From the NCBI RefSeq assembly GCF_040581485.1, contig NC_090134.1:4464001-4528000 (forward strand): 64,000 nt of DNA, given 5' to 3'. Every line of letters begins with the position of its first letter. Within the stretch, counting starts at the first letter, position 1. Below, in pieces: positions 52,592 to 64,000 of this stretch. The notes below the pieces were generated by a model that was given only the letters and a program-made list of their open reading frames with translations, was not told the DNA's origin and searched no databases. Source of the DNA: Linepithema humile. Taxonomy: Eukaryota; Arthropoda; Insecta; Hymenoptera; Formicidae. The translations under genes were made by a program, and so were the position numbers.

Positions 52592-55500
52592 TGCCTTGTC
52601 AAGTGATTTATCTAACATTTATAAGAAAATAAGTACAACAAATTTAAATTAATTTATATAAAATTTATTTAAAAAATTTTTTTGTGGACGATTACAAATG
52701 TTGAGATATCTTAACGATGCTCAAAATAACATTCTATGTATTATTTGTTAGAAAATGATACTATGATGTTGCCTCCGGCAGTAGACGTCGATGACGTGCC
52801 GTCGACCGGTTCCAGTCAACTAGCGATAAAAATAGCATCGCGGAACTTCATCGTACTCGCTTGTTTAATCGGCGAATCGTCACGTCACATAAAATCACGT
52901 TGCTCGCGGCGGAACAAAACATTGCGATGCTCTCGCGAGCGAGCGCGACGACGTCAACCTTCGATAGCAGCCGAATAACTTCAGAGGTATCCCTGAAAAA
53001 GGTCACTACACTTTTGGAGCTATTATATATTTTTCTGTTTAAAGATGAGAAAAGGTTATAGGTTCGAAAACTTTTAGCCTTTATAAAGATTATTTGTTTG
53101 TAGTGCATAATATTATTTACTTGTACTTTGTGAAAACTGGCAACCTACATATTTCATAAACATAACTTTAACAATAAGGTCCATTCATTCATCTATCATT
53201 TTACTATTAAAAAAAAATATTTTTGAAGTATTCTTTCTTCAGAGGTCCCTCGGCGATCCCTTCAGAGATCGGGTCAGTTTTATTCTATTTCCAAGTCAAT
53301 ATTATAGTCAATATTACCGCAAGAGCGTAACATGCGCCACTCCGGGAAAAGTAAAGTCTACGAGATCTAACGATAATCGGTGATAGAGTGACGATAGTGT
53401 GGATGAGCTCGGTCGCGGGTCAGGCCGTCACCCATGACCTTAACAAGTTAGTATCATTCCACGTGCGGATAGATCTGACGATCGATCGAACGGCTCAAGG
53501 ACTCCCATTCGTTCTATATGGCGATATCTGATAGCATACATTGGCAATATTGCGCGCGCGTTCGATTCAACAATATTACGCTCGATAAAATACGCCTAGG
53601 CGAAATGATTTATAGACTACCTTAAACGTGAATCTCGGTTTCGCACAACGGTTTTTCCATAGTCCGCACGTGTATCCGTGACTCAAAACGTTATTTAAAA
53701 TCAAAGTATTAATGACTAATACTATACGAGAGATCGCGTGATGATGCGTTTATTAAAGAGAACACGTCGTGATCAGTTAAAAAAAAGTAAGAATTATTAT
53801 TCACATTCTTTTGTAGAGAAGTGTGCTCAAATTCTTCAGTTTTGTTATTTTATTCTATATAAAAACTAGTAAGTTTATTCAAATTTTGAAAAAATCTTTT
53901 CTATTTTCTTTTTACTCTTTTCTTTATACCTCTTCTACTGGAAATCGTGATAGAAAGAAATTAATTTTACATAGTTATTTTTTTATTATTATTATGAATT
54001 TTATTTTTCACGGACAGATGTTCGAATACTGTGCCTCTAAACTACATTTGTCATATAATAGCGTATGGGATAGCTGCCTTGAGTTTAGATTCCAGAATTC
54101 TAGGCTTACTAGATAGGTAAATGTCCAGGGACCGCCTTTCAACGAAGACTCAGTTCTGATTCGACGTCGCATGTACCTGGTGAACGGAATCTACCGCCTC
54201 TTCCGGGACCGAGTAAGCCCGATACCGGTAAGGGCCGCGTGTTCGTTTCTAGGAAGGTCAATAACCGCGATCGACCAGTTAGGAATTTGGTGCAGGTGAG
54301 GCCCAATAGGAGGAACTGCCTCCTCTCTGTGTCGCCGCAAGCCCGCGGGAATCATGTCTGCTCGTTTGCTTGTCCTGCTGTGTACTCTTGCGGGCCAACG
54401 ACCCGTTGTGCGCACCTTGTACGAGATACACGTCTCTTCCGTCAACTCGTCGCGTGCGCGATGCGCATGATTTCTTTCACGTACTGCCCCGTCCGTTTTG
54501 TTCCACGAATGCATTCGCATAAAGTAGGCCAGACAGGAGTAAGTGGCTCCGATAGTACTCTAGAGATAAAAGTCGTTCCGAGCTTTGGCGGGTTCGTGAT
54601 AACTATCGTGATAACTCCATCTGTAATTTCATATGTATTTTTGAGAAATTCTAAAGCAAGATAAATGTACGGTTTATTTTTCACAACAATCAATAGATTT
54701 CTTGCATGATCAACAAGCCGTCTTACTTATAGTTTCGCTATTCTATTTTAGGTCAAAAATTTATAACAATATACTTATGTAGCAAACACGCGCAACGTAC
54801 GCGTGCATTGTCGAAAAATACAATTCTCAGCGCGAGTGTGTACGATAAGACGATAAGTATCGCGAGTGAAGAATCGAACTGAGCAGTCGAACTGTTCTTT
54901 CGGCATCCTTTGTGGTTCCTTTGTCCGTAGATTCCCGTGGCAAGCCGAACAAACTCTCGAATGAAGAAAATAGGGAAAGGGTCGACGGCCCTATTTCGCT
55001 TGAAGTCAAATATTTTAAAAGAACCGGACCGCTTCCGCCTCGTCTCGTTTTGTAGAAAAAAAAAAGATATGAAATAACATAGTACAGGTAGAGACCCTAA
55101 TCAAAAGGCAAATTTGGGACTGGCGGACGCCTCAGTTTTCGTACTGCCACTTTGGGTTCTGGGCGCCTGCCAATTTCAGTCCGGCATAAATAAACGTGTG
55201 TCCGTATGGGTGATGTTCGTACACGCGTACGCGCACGTGATGCTCTTGTGCGCGCCTTGGCGAACGGAACGTCTCTTTAAGGTCAGATGAGCACGAAGCG
55301 CTCCCGAAGAATTACGTTCGTTTCTTTTTTTTTTCGCCCATGCCGGATTTAATCCTCGATCATGCGAGAAGGTGGGCCTCTCTTCGCGGAAGGCGGCGAG
55401 AAGTCGGGAAAAATGCGGAAGAGCGTGTACGCCACAGCGTGCGATAATTATTTATAGCGCTTGAACGATAAAATAACTATATATCTGTCGTTTGGCCCGA

Positions 55501-57303
55501 GGAGGCGCGCGCGTTCCGTATTGCGTCTCTCGAATTCGAGATCGGTATCGGAGACTTCGGGGCAAAGGCGGGCTTTGAGAGAACTCGGAGTTCGAAACAA
55601 TGCCTATCCCGCGAAAATAAAATAAATTATAGGTAACATACGTTTCTTTATGAACATATTTCTTTATCATTATTTTATGAGTATTTTTTAAGCTGAAATC
55701 GCGCACTGCACACTTATAAATTAGATTAACTGCTTTTTAACAGGCGATACAAATCGCGACTTTGCCGGAATTAGATGATAGCAAAGGCATTAATTTCTCT
55801 GCTCGATAATTTCGGTAGACTTGAGTTTGCACGAGAAACGTGTTATACATCTGTTTTCTGCTACACAAAACTTTGACGCTTAAAATACACAGATGAAAGC
55901 AGATAAATATTTTAGTAGGATCTCTTAGAGCTTTCTTAAGTCGGAAAATTTCATCAGTATAATAAATATTTTATTCGTCGCTAATAATAGTCTATAAAAA
56001 AGTTTTTAATTAAGAAACTTTTAAAAGTATTGGTAACTCGTATTTGTTCGATTTTTTTCAATGCCAGTTATTTTTGCCTGATCTGTAATGACATATGAGA
56101 ATTCTTATACATATGTGAAAAAATAGAAAAAAATAAAACAGCGTAACGATTTGCAGATTATTATTTATCTTTGCGTCTAAACATAGATTCAACGAATAAA
56201 AAATGACTGCATACATCATGTATACATTCTCAGCACGTGCAAATTTCCCGGCTATTGTTATTCTGGATTTTTTATTGTCTCGATAATTTGCTCAATTTAT
56301 GTAAAACAACACGCTCATAGATTAAGGAGATAAGGATCTTTGTAACATACTGAACCGCGTGGAACAAATTTGACAGAAGCATGAAGAAGAAAAGTCATAT
56401 ATAATTAAAGTCTATAAATAAACGAAGAGTTTGATGCTTTTCTCTTTTGCGATCTTATTTCTTAGTATATCATTTTTGCAGAAAAAAATACAAGTATTAT
56501 AGAATCATAAATAAAGCTATAAATCATTGTATAATTTACAAGTTATTTTTCCTCGCACGACTTGCAATTCGTAATTATACAATAAACAAGTAATACAAGT
56601 ATTTTGCAATCTTTAAACATCTTTTTACTTCATAATGTTTACTCTCTATCTATACAACGTTTACGATTAATCTTACGATCCGTAACATGTCTATACTCTC
56701 TTAACATCTTTATGTGCCAAAAACAAATGTTTTCAGCTTTAGTGCTCGTCGAGTGTGTACCAACATATCGACGGCTGTCGTTAGTTTGAGATTCGACAAT
56801 GCACGCGAAACCCGTTCGCACGATTAATGGATGCTAAATATAAATGCGACTGCGGAAACGTATAAACAACGTATTTGTATATTTGCACATACGTGGCGCC
56901 TCTCTAGACGCTACTCTAAAGCCTAGGCTCGTGTCTACGATCGCGTCGCCCACACTGCAACTTGATCGTGATACGCAGAGTGAAGCATTTAAATGAAATC
57001 ATTCGGTATCGCCGTGGGAATCAAACAAAGATAACTTATTTGAAAGAACTACGGAATAACAATGACTCTCACGAGTGTGATCAATTTTTTTATCAGTTTC
57101 TTCTTATCTTCAAATTAAACTCGTTGCTTTGATACGCGCAATTGACGTGAGTTAAAACTAAACTACTGAGAGATAAAAACAGTAATAGTAAAGAGTAAGT
57201 TTTACGAAGCTATCGCATAAAATATATGTTAAAAACATTAACAGTAATTCACACTATTCTCCCAGCATGCGTGTTTATATCTTCTCGTGAAACATTTTTC
57301 TAG

Positions 57304-57449
57304 CTAAATTATAGATAATTTAATAATCCAGTTTAGCAAGAACAAAGTAGCTTAAATACTGGCGCCTGGCTCCTCGCTAACTAAATTGTACATAATTTAA
57401 TCATCAAGTTTAGCAATAACAAAGTAGCTTAAACCGACGCCCAGCTCGT
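57304..57449. repeat. Diverged tandem duplication, ~77-bp units
   Basis: Unit one starts at 57304 and unit two at 57381, with a period of 77 bp. Both contain CTAAATT, ATAATTTAAT, AGTTTAGCAA and AACAAAGTAGCTTAAA in the same order, followed by a GC-richer tail (GGCGCCTGGCTC against GACGCCCAGCTC). The second copy ends just before a TATA-like motif. Confidence 0.85.
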
Positions 57450-57450
57450 T

Positions 57451-57633
57451 TATATAAAGATCGTCCAAACAACGCTTAATCCGAGCGCATTCATTGAATG
57501 AACGTAATCGCGTAACACGCGTCGGTCGGCGCCGTCGATTGCGCTAGCGAGATGCAGGATTGCGAGCTTTCGTCTCTCTAGTAAATCAGAAGCCTGTAGG
57601 TCAGTGATGTCGATTGCGAAAAGCTATTTACCA
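57451..57633 (+). promoter_or_regulatory. Candidate core promoter and untranslated first exon
   Basis: TATATAAA at 57451..57458 is followed by a switch to CpG-rich sequence, with possible initiator positions 28-42 nt downstream. A donor CCA|GTGAGT follows at 57633/57634. An exon-like interval with a pyrimidine-rich acceptor lies 0.7 kb downstream at 58311..58373, itself ending in GTGAGT. The arrangement suggests a plus-strand transcription start but is inference only. Confidence 0.2.
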
Positions 57634-57706
57634 GTGAGTCGAACAGTCAGTTCGACTGATTGACTGACTGACTGACTATGCGACTGATTGACTGCGACTG
57701 ACTTGT
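57634..57706. repeat. Degenerate (GACT)n tract
   Basis: GACT units, interrupted by ATGC and GATT variants, lie at about 57654..57706, preceded by GAGTC/CAGTC motifs that are partly complementary to them. Confidence 0.75.
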
Positions 57707-60172
57707 ACGTTCGGCGTAGGCCGCACATATACAGACCACCGGTGAGCCACTGGCAAGGTCAGGGCTTCGCGAAACAGCTGTTAGGCCTAACCCAACCCAC
57801 GTACACGTGCGAATCAAACTTGCGCGTACTCATTCGCGAATACTGCCCTGCTTCCGTGCCCGTCGGCTCTCTCATGTCCGGTCTCTTCTGGCTATCGCCA
57901 ACGTCACTCTCTCCTATTGTAAGCGCAAAGGCCGAACTTGCGTTCCTTGGTTCACTCTCGGTGATCAGCGCCGATGAATCATCCGCAGTGAGAGAAAGGC
58001 GAATGGCGTAAACCGAGCATCCGCGTTAAACAATGGAAGCAGTCGAGCCGTTTTCGTTCATTTTGAATTATTGCTTGTCCGTACATATAGATTGTAATCA
58101 TTATAGTTAATTGTGGAACATAATATAGCTTCGTTATATTCGATCCTTGAAGAAGTCGTGAACGTTAAGACACCGAATCGTCTTTGTTTACCGTTTCCTT
58201 TCCGAACTGTTTTGATATTGCAGTGATTTGCAATTTGTATAGGTCTCGGATTAATGCGTGCGCAGGCAGATTTAACGATTCTCAGAGTTTTCTCTTTCTT
58301 CGTATGGCAGGGGAGATAGTGAACGTTTTATCTGTATCACGCGTTGTTCTCGTGAAAGTCAAATCGCCGTCCGTGAGTTGATTCATTCAAGAATTTTACA
58401 GGAAGATAGAATCAACAGTTTTTTGTAAATTACTTTGTTATATGTATATAAAAAATTTTCATTTCTCCATTTTTACTTTCTTTTTTTTTATGAATTCTTT
58501 GACAATCTTCTAGTCGATTTCTTTTCAAATATTTTATTGGACGCCAACTTTTACTTTTTTGCATTTTAAATGTCTGTCTTAAAAATGTCTTTTTTTTTTA
58601 ACATTACAATGCAAAATGTTGACACATCCTAGTGATTATATATGAGAATTTTGAAAAGAAGAACCGTGAAGGAATAGCGAGTCGATTCGCGTACGTTTCC
58701 GCTGCCGCTTCGAATGTCGCTCTGCGGTCATATTTAGAGACGGATTGATTGTCTCTTCGTGATCCCCCCGGCTCGGATGCCATCTTTTCGCATAGGTCAC
58801 GTTCGATCGTTCCTCCTACGAGAGGCCGCGACAGACAGCAACGACCTTGACGACTCCGGAGAGAAAAAGCGCGCTCTGATCGTGACCTTTGGCGCAGCCG
58901 CTATGTTCGTTCGGACACGAGTGACTGCACGCGTGCATACATGCGTGCGTAGATACGCTGCGTGCGCGTTAAGAATTCCATTGCGTAACGCATTAACAGC
59001 GGATGAGTTGCGGTGCCGCATCTGTCACGCGTGCCGGTTGTGACTTAGACCTACGTGATCTCCCGGTTCCTTGCAGGTAACGGTACTATCATGGATATCA
59101 CATTGCGCTACGATTAATAAAGGGAAAGTGGGAATATGAGAGATAAGATAGAAATCCGAGAAGCTAGTATGCAACATTTTTGTCAGAATATCTGAAAAAA
59201 GTTATTAACACGTATTTATTTATTTATTTTTTTTTTTTAAGTTATAAAAGTGCCATGTAATTAATATCGATGCCACAAATTATTCAAAATAATTCAATTA
59301 AGTGATCCATTCAAAACAAATCTTTAATTTATGTATGTATATGAAGATTTTTGTTGACATGTATGTTGTGTTATCTATTCTTCAGTTCACAAGTCGATAG
59401 CCTTCGGATTTGTTAGGTGAATGTATTCAGCCTTCGTTCATTCAAGAAGAAAAACATAAATAAAACCGCGGTTTAATATTATGCGTCGCGCGTTCTACAT
59501 ATGATAGATGACTGTAGTTTGATGAATATCTGAGTAATGAAGGTTCAATGTGCAAGGGTATTTCTTATTTTTTATCATATTCAATTACATGATAATTTTT
59601 ATCGGAGAACAGGTAAATGATGATAGAAGTGTAATTTACTAAATTGTTTTGCGTACAACTGTTATACATATTTGCGCAGTTTGTTAAAAATAAATGGTTA
59701 ATTAAAACATAATTGACGTAAATAAAAATACTTACATTTTTTATTTATAATGAGTAATTATATAAAAATTTAATCTTGCATCAATGATATAAATCAAAAA
59801 CTTTATTTTTTGTTGAAGAAAATATAATAATAATTGGAACATATTTATATTATAAAATGATTTAAAAAATTATCTTTTACTTGATTTTATCAAAATTTAA
59901 TTTGTCATTCAATTTTTATTATGCAATTAAATAGAAAAGGAAACAAGACTATTATTCTGTTCAGTACAAATTTAATATAAATTTGTCTTGAACCCTCTGA
60001 ATGTGGAACGAACGCTCTAAAAAATAATTTTACCGCGGGAAAAGATGGCAGTTTTCTGGCGCTTATCAAGCGTATCGTGACATGCTCTAATCGCAGATGG
60101 AAATGATAAAATGCGTAGGAAATCAGGGAGTGGTGCGTGCAGCGCTAAATTCTCACGCCAAACATGAGCGTC

Positions 60173-60194
60173 GTGCGTGCGTGCGTGCGTGCGT
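60173..60194. repeat. (GTGC)n microsatellite
   Basis: Five GTGC units plus a partial one, followed directly by an alternating TATA stretch. Confidence 0.9.
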
Positions 60195-61754
60195 GTATAT
60201 ATCGTAGATATGCGCGAGAGAACACGGTGTAGGCGGTCTTAGGTGTGGAACGGGGGCGGGAAGAAGGTCTCCTCGATAGGGACGATCGTTTGATCGTGAC
60301 TCGAGACCGGGATCAATATTTTTTTTCTAAAGTTGACTAGAAACTATTGCGCGAGTGGCCACCTACGAACTCTTTGTGCGCGACGGTAGTTTTGCATACG
60401 ATTACGATGATGCCCATTATGATTTAAAAGTAAGAAAAAAATAGTTATTAAATAGAGAATGATAAAAAAATAAATTTCAGACTTGCTCAGGAATTTGTGG
60501 AGAAAAATTTGGAAATGATTCTGAAATATTCTGAATATTTTCTCTTTAAATATCTCAACTTCGGACATGATCCTTCATATCATTTTTAACACGCGATAAT
60601 ACTAGAGAACATTTTGTCAAATGAGTTGAACGTTAACGGCACGTAACAGTATTCGTAGAAATAATGATGCAGTAATTCATAGGAGACATCTATTACCCAT
60701 TGATTCTCAAGAGTTACCAGGGTTAATCTCTCGCGAGCATTGCGCGTCGCGTGTTCCGTGACAGTCCTTAATTTCTTAAGCAGTTTTCGTCTTTACATTC
60801 GTTCTGCCGAGGTGCAATCGCAATAAAAGCGGAATCGGTCGCGAGTCGATGCATACGGGATTTACAGCGAACGGCGGTCTCCCGCGGAGCACGAGTGTCG
60901 AACGCACTTAGTTTCACAGCCGGGTTGCCTTGTCGTCGTTGCGACATAGACTAGCGGTCCAGCATCCTCTTGGATCGTGTTTACGAGCGGAGAGAGCACA
61001 CGTGGATTTGGTAGAACGGTACAGAAGATGCCGAACAACTTGCCGAATAATTTATTTGTTGAGAATGAATTGGATGTAAATAAAATACAACGACACTGCG
61101 TTGATTCTGGAAAAAACGGTTAATCTAATATTGCTGAATCTCGATATTTTGATTGAAAAGAAATTAGGAACCGTTAGTTTTGATACTTCAGTAGAGCCAA
61201 GTTTGCGTCGCGCAGTGGAACAAGGAATTCGGATTCATTCGGTATTGAAGCAAAAAGCATCTCTAAATAATTGTTAGATACAATTTACACTTCAAGATTT
61301 CCACTCTCTTCTCTCGTCTCTTTAGACCGTGCTGAGAACAGTTACTCCGACATAAACTTCGCTCCACCGATCCCGACTTCCATTACTCGACCGAGATTGG
61401 GAGTGCTTCATCATTCAAGCAAGGAATTACGCAAACGGCTCGCGACGGCCGTTCATCCGTTTGAAGCTTCCCAGAGGTGCTCGGCGCTTTGCGAGCCGCT
61501 TCGTCCGTGTGTCTGTGAGCCCGATATCTGGCGGCGGCAATCAGCAACCAGTGGCTTTCAGCTTCCGTAGGCGCCGATATCGGCGGCGGCGACGGCGGCT
61601 AGAAAACGGCATGGAAAACGCGAACGTCTTATTATCGTGCGTTCCGCAGTCGTCGCCTAAGCCGGCCGGCCTTGATCCTTAGTGCCGCAGTCGCCCGGAG
61701 CCCGACTACTCGGCGCGCTACTCGGCTCGCCACTTTCACTAACTAAGTACTCCA

Positions 61755-61779
61755 TCCTGTCCTGTCCTGTCCTATCCTG
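61755..61779. repeat. (CCTGT)n short tandem repeat
   Basis: About five units of TCCTG/TCCTA in a CpG-rich block. Confidence 0.85.
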
Positions 61780-62246
61780 AGCGCTCGTGCGTGTTTATAC
61801 ATACACACACACATACACGCGCGCATATGTACATAGGCTCGCGCATTATGCTCGCGCCTAGCTAGACCGCGAGCACAGAAATGACTCTCAACCGGTCCCC
61901 GCTGTCCACCCTTCCACATTACGTCGCGGCACACACGCGCTCGTTCGACTATCTCCGAGCGCGATCCCGTTAGACTCGACGCTATAATAAAATACACGCT
62001 GCCTTTTTTTTCCTCCCTCCCGCAAGCGCGAAGCGTCCGGGATGCTCGGGCTGGGACTGTGAATCGCTCGAACTGTGTCGCCTTTCTTTAATGATAGGGA
62101 ACTATGCGTGAGAATCCGGCGATTTCTTAGCCGGCAACTGGAAAAAATAATACTTTTTTTACTTTGCCAAATGTACTCTCTGATTTATATGAGTTGTATC
62201 GTTACTTTTAAATGATGGATGATACACATTTTTTTCTAAAAATTTT

Positions 62247-62495
62247 GCTCGTATCTTCTTTTTCTGGCAAAATTATTAAAAATCTATTTCTCAGTTTGGA
62301 TATAGAAATGTCTTATTTGTTGCATGTAAAAATTATTCAGTTCCGCGATATGACATATTCTTTCCCTGAGAATCTTGATGACATTACGTTGCTCATATTT
62401 TCTTTCCTGACAAAACGTATTAAAAATCCATTTCTCAATTTCGATACAGAGACGTCCTATTTGTTGTGTGTTTATAAAAAATTGTTCAATTTCTC
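62247..62495. repeat. Diverged tandem duplication with a 144-bp period
   Basis: Unit one begins at 62247 (GCTCGTATCTTC) and unit two at 62391 (GCTCATATTTTC). The shared parts include ATTAAAAATC, ATTTCTCA and TATTTGTTG at the same spacing. The period is a multiple of three. A plus-strand ATG frame (62212..62586) stays open through both copies, giving related peptides (KIIKNLFLSLDIEMSYLL and KRIKNPFLNFDTETSYLL, 12 of 18 identical). The minus strand is also open across most of it. I recognise no protein family on either strand. A diverged duplication with both strands open could be the remnant of a repeated coding domain or chance in low-GC DNA. Confidence 0.75.
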
Positions 62496-63803
62496 GGTTT
62501 ATCCGTGCCGCTCGAGAGGGAATCCTCGAGCGCACGTTATCAGACACGGCGCAGGTCGACACCTGCATTTTTTTCTGACGTTCTGACAATGAGTTTGACT
62601 GGATCGTGTTGAGACGCGGGAAACGCGTGTCGCGATAAAACCGCGCCGATCTATTGCATCGTCGTCGATCGCGATACACGCCGTATGTACGGGCGCCCGC
62701 AGAGTTGAGCACCGCTTCTCCGTTTCTAGGTTACACGCGCAGCGAGCCGAGTTTCACTTTTTCAGTGTTCGACGCCACGCTCCACGACCATCGGGAGGTT
62801 GGCCGGGGCTCGTCTAGCACTCGTCGACGACGTCGACGTGTATACTCGCCGCCGCGATGGTGGATAGCGCGCGCCACTCGCCGACCGATCCGCCACTTTT
62901 GGTCATCCTAGGTCATCCATTCTCAAGTTGAATTAAATTAACATAAAGCAGTATTTAGCAAAAAGGCAAACAACATAAATTGTATCATTGACTTTCCGTG
63001 CATCTGTAGGAGTAAAAGAATTTTAATAGCAAATAATACTAAAGATTAAGATCTTTGGATCTGCGCAAATGCTTGTGTTCCAAGGTTGGAATTCACACAG
63101 TTATCTAATAACAACATTCTCTAGGCTTGAATCATTTGCCGTAATTTTTCTTCATTATTTATTTCCATAATACAGCAAGATTTCATCAAATTAATGTGTG
63201 AATCAGTTTCAATAATTATATTATAAAATAAAATTTCATCTTTTCACGATCAGCCATAGTTTGGGAGGTAATATCCGAATTGTCATCGCCTCAATCCACA
63301 TCATGGTCTTTCCTTGCCCTAACTCACACCTTTTCTCTTTACTGTTTGTTTTTCCTCTCAAGTTTCAAGCTCTTTGTCCGCGTAGACGTAGTAACACACG
63401 TAGCGAATGTTCGGTGAAACTCGCGGGTCGACACGAGTCTGGAATACGCGAGGAGTTCGGGACTTTCGTTTTTGAAAGAGTTGACTCCGCCACACCGAAT
63501 ATACGTCCTCGATCGTATCGCCTTTTTAGCGTTCTAAACTGCAGCCTCGATCACTTCGACATTGGAGAGTATGTGAGATGTAAAAGAGATAGCCTCAGCG
63601 AGCGATATATGTCTTTAGTTGATATTCCACACATTTCGAGTGTAATATATGCATGAAAATATATTCATTACACTAGGAAGTTTAATAAATATTCTTTTTC
63701 AATTGGATTCTCTTATAATAATCTCAGCAGTTTTTCACACATAATTTTAAACTAATTGTCTCCCGAAAATTAACAGATATGATTCGATGTTCTACGATCT
63801 GTT
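62496..63803. other. CpG-rich then AT-rich spacer, 3' flank of the right-edge gene
   Basis: A CpG-rich part (62496..62920) has overlapping frames on both strands with no recognisable domain. It is followed by AT-rich DNA and a plus-strand frame at 63261..63656 that I do not accept. Read on the minus strand, the right part is downstream of the right-edge gene. Confidence 0.5.
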
Positions 63804-63809
63804 TTTATT
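63804..63809 (-). promoter_or_regulatory. Candidate polyadenylation signal AATAAA
   Basis: AATAAA on the minus strand lies about 48 nt after the stop codon of the right-edge exon, in an AT-rich stretch. Position and sequence fit a short 3' UTR; other AATAAA-like sites occur further downstream. Confidence 0.45.
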
Positions 63810-63856
63810 CTATAATAAATGAGAAATTTTTTAACAAGTAAATAATAAAATCTAAA

Positions 63857-64000
63857 TTAGCTTGCTCGCAGCTTAGTCGACTTTAAGATTTGTGCCTTGA
63901 AAGTAGGTCTATTGATACTTATATCGTTTTGTTCAGTAACAAAATCTAGTAGCTCCATCAATGGAAAACCTGATTTCTCGGCCACCTGTTGCTTGTCCCA
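63857..64000 (-). CDS. C-terminal coding exon of an unidentified protein (partial, runs off the right edge)
   Basis: The minus strand is open from the window edge for 47 codons and ends at TAA (63859..63857). The peptide starts WDKQQVAEKSGF and continues PLMELLDFVTEQNDISINRP, ending FKAQILKSTKLRAS. It is mixed, non-repetitive and mostly helical in character, with no low-complexity bias, in contrast to the shadow frames in this window. No splice acceptor is needed inside the window, so the exon starts beyond 64000. A polyadenylation signal lies 48 nt after the stop. I do not recognise the family. There is no membrane segment and no obvious catalytic motif in this part. The coding call rests on composition and the clean stop/polyA context. 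Confidence 0.65.
   Translation of the reverse strand, partial: WDKQQVAEKSGFPLMELLDFVTEQNDISINRPTFKAQILKSTKLRAS

Larger units (their letters stand above)
52592..62246. other. Gene-poor region
   Basis: CpG-rich blocks lie near 52780-52990, 53240-53700, 54120-54640, 54830-55620, 56880-57020, 57440-58010, 58670-59100, 60000-60340, 60700-61060 and 61200-62130, separated by AT-rich DNA. Short plus-strand intervals with acceptor and donor signals are at 54253..54295 and 58311..58373. The open frames 54191..54664, 57688..58011, 58759..59043 and 61271..61682 show no recognisable domain; at least one (57688) starts at TTG. Confidence 0.5.

Noticed and set aside
54191..54664. 109- and 141-codon frames on opposite strands
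   Set aside because: Mutually overlapping in a CpG-rich block without recognisable domains.
56604..56821. Two ~60-codon frames on opposite strands
   Set aside because: The minus frame starts at GTG, both overlap fully, and neither shows a motif or splice site pair.
57688..58011. 107-codon plus frame after the GACT repeat
   Set aside because: Starts at TTG inside a microsatellite and has no motif.
59398..59442. Short minus-strand frame ending in LTNPKAIDL before a stop
   Set aside because: Only about 14 codons, with a poor acceptor in front; too short to separate from chance.

Overview
The window looks like insect nuclear DNA, and I would guess an ant or another hymenopteran. AT-rich stretches alternate with many short CpG-rich blocks. 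The supported genes are split by GT-AG introns, and there is a tiny TA-flanked mariner-type element plus palindromic non-autonomous elements. I see no bacterial, phage or viral gene layout. The taxonomic call is inference from sequence texture; only the eukaryotic gene structure is seen directly.

Protein-coding content is sparse, and all three supported loci are on the minus strand. (1) At the left end is a first coding exon (1777..2095) for a glycine- and histidine-rich protein that looks like the N-terminus of a developmental transcription factor. It ends at a good splice donor, and the rest of the gene lies off the left edge. A probable 5'-UTR intron and a strand-asymmetric CT/GA-rich block lie on its upstream side. 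(2) At 22797..23574 is a complete three-exon gene for a 195-residue homologue of CFAP276 (C1orf194), a microtubule inner protein of motile cilia and flagella. (3) At the right edge (63857..64000) is the last exon of an unidentified protein, with its stop codon and a candidate polyadenylation signal.

The remaining ~60 kb is gene desert or intron. Most longer open frames there sit in CpG-rich blocks, are open on several strands at once, and often begin at GTG or TTG; I treat them as chance. Other supported features are a TA-flanked 81-bp mariner-type miniature element, two long palindromic elements (44134..44297 and 52441..52591), a shorter inverted-repeat element (33563..33694), three local tandem duplications (about 48.1, 57.4 and 62.3 kb), several microsatellites, and CT/GA-skewed candidate regulatory blocks. 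A few plus-strand intervals have good splice acceptors and donors around short open frames (16874..17080, 33901..33970, 51132..51241). They could be exons of an unannotated spliced or long non-coding transcript, but I could not join them into one reading frame.

The genes do not form a pathway. A transcription-factor-like gene beside a long desert fits the usual picture of developmental genes with distant enhancers, with the small cilia gene as a bystander inside that desert. I found no defensible novel system; the most useful leads are the orphan exons, the duplication that keeps open frames on both strands, and the paired GA/CT block near 47 kb.
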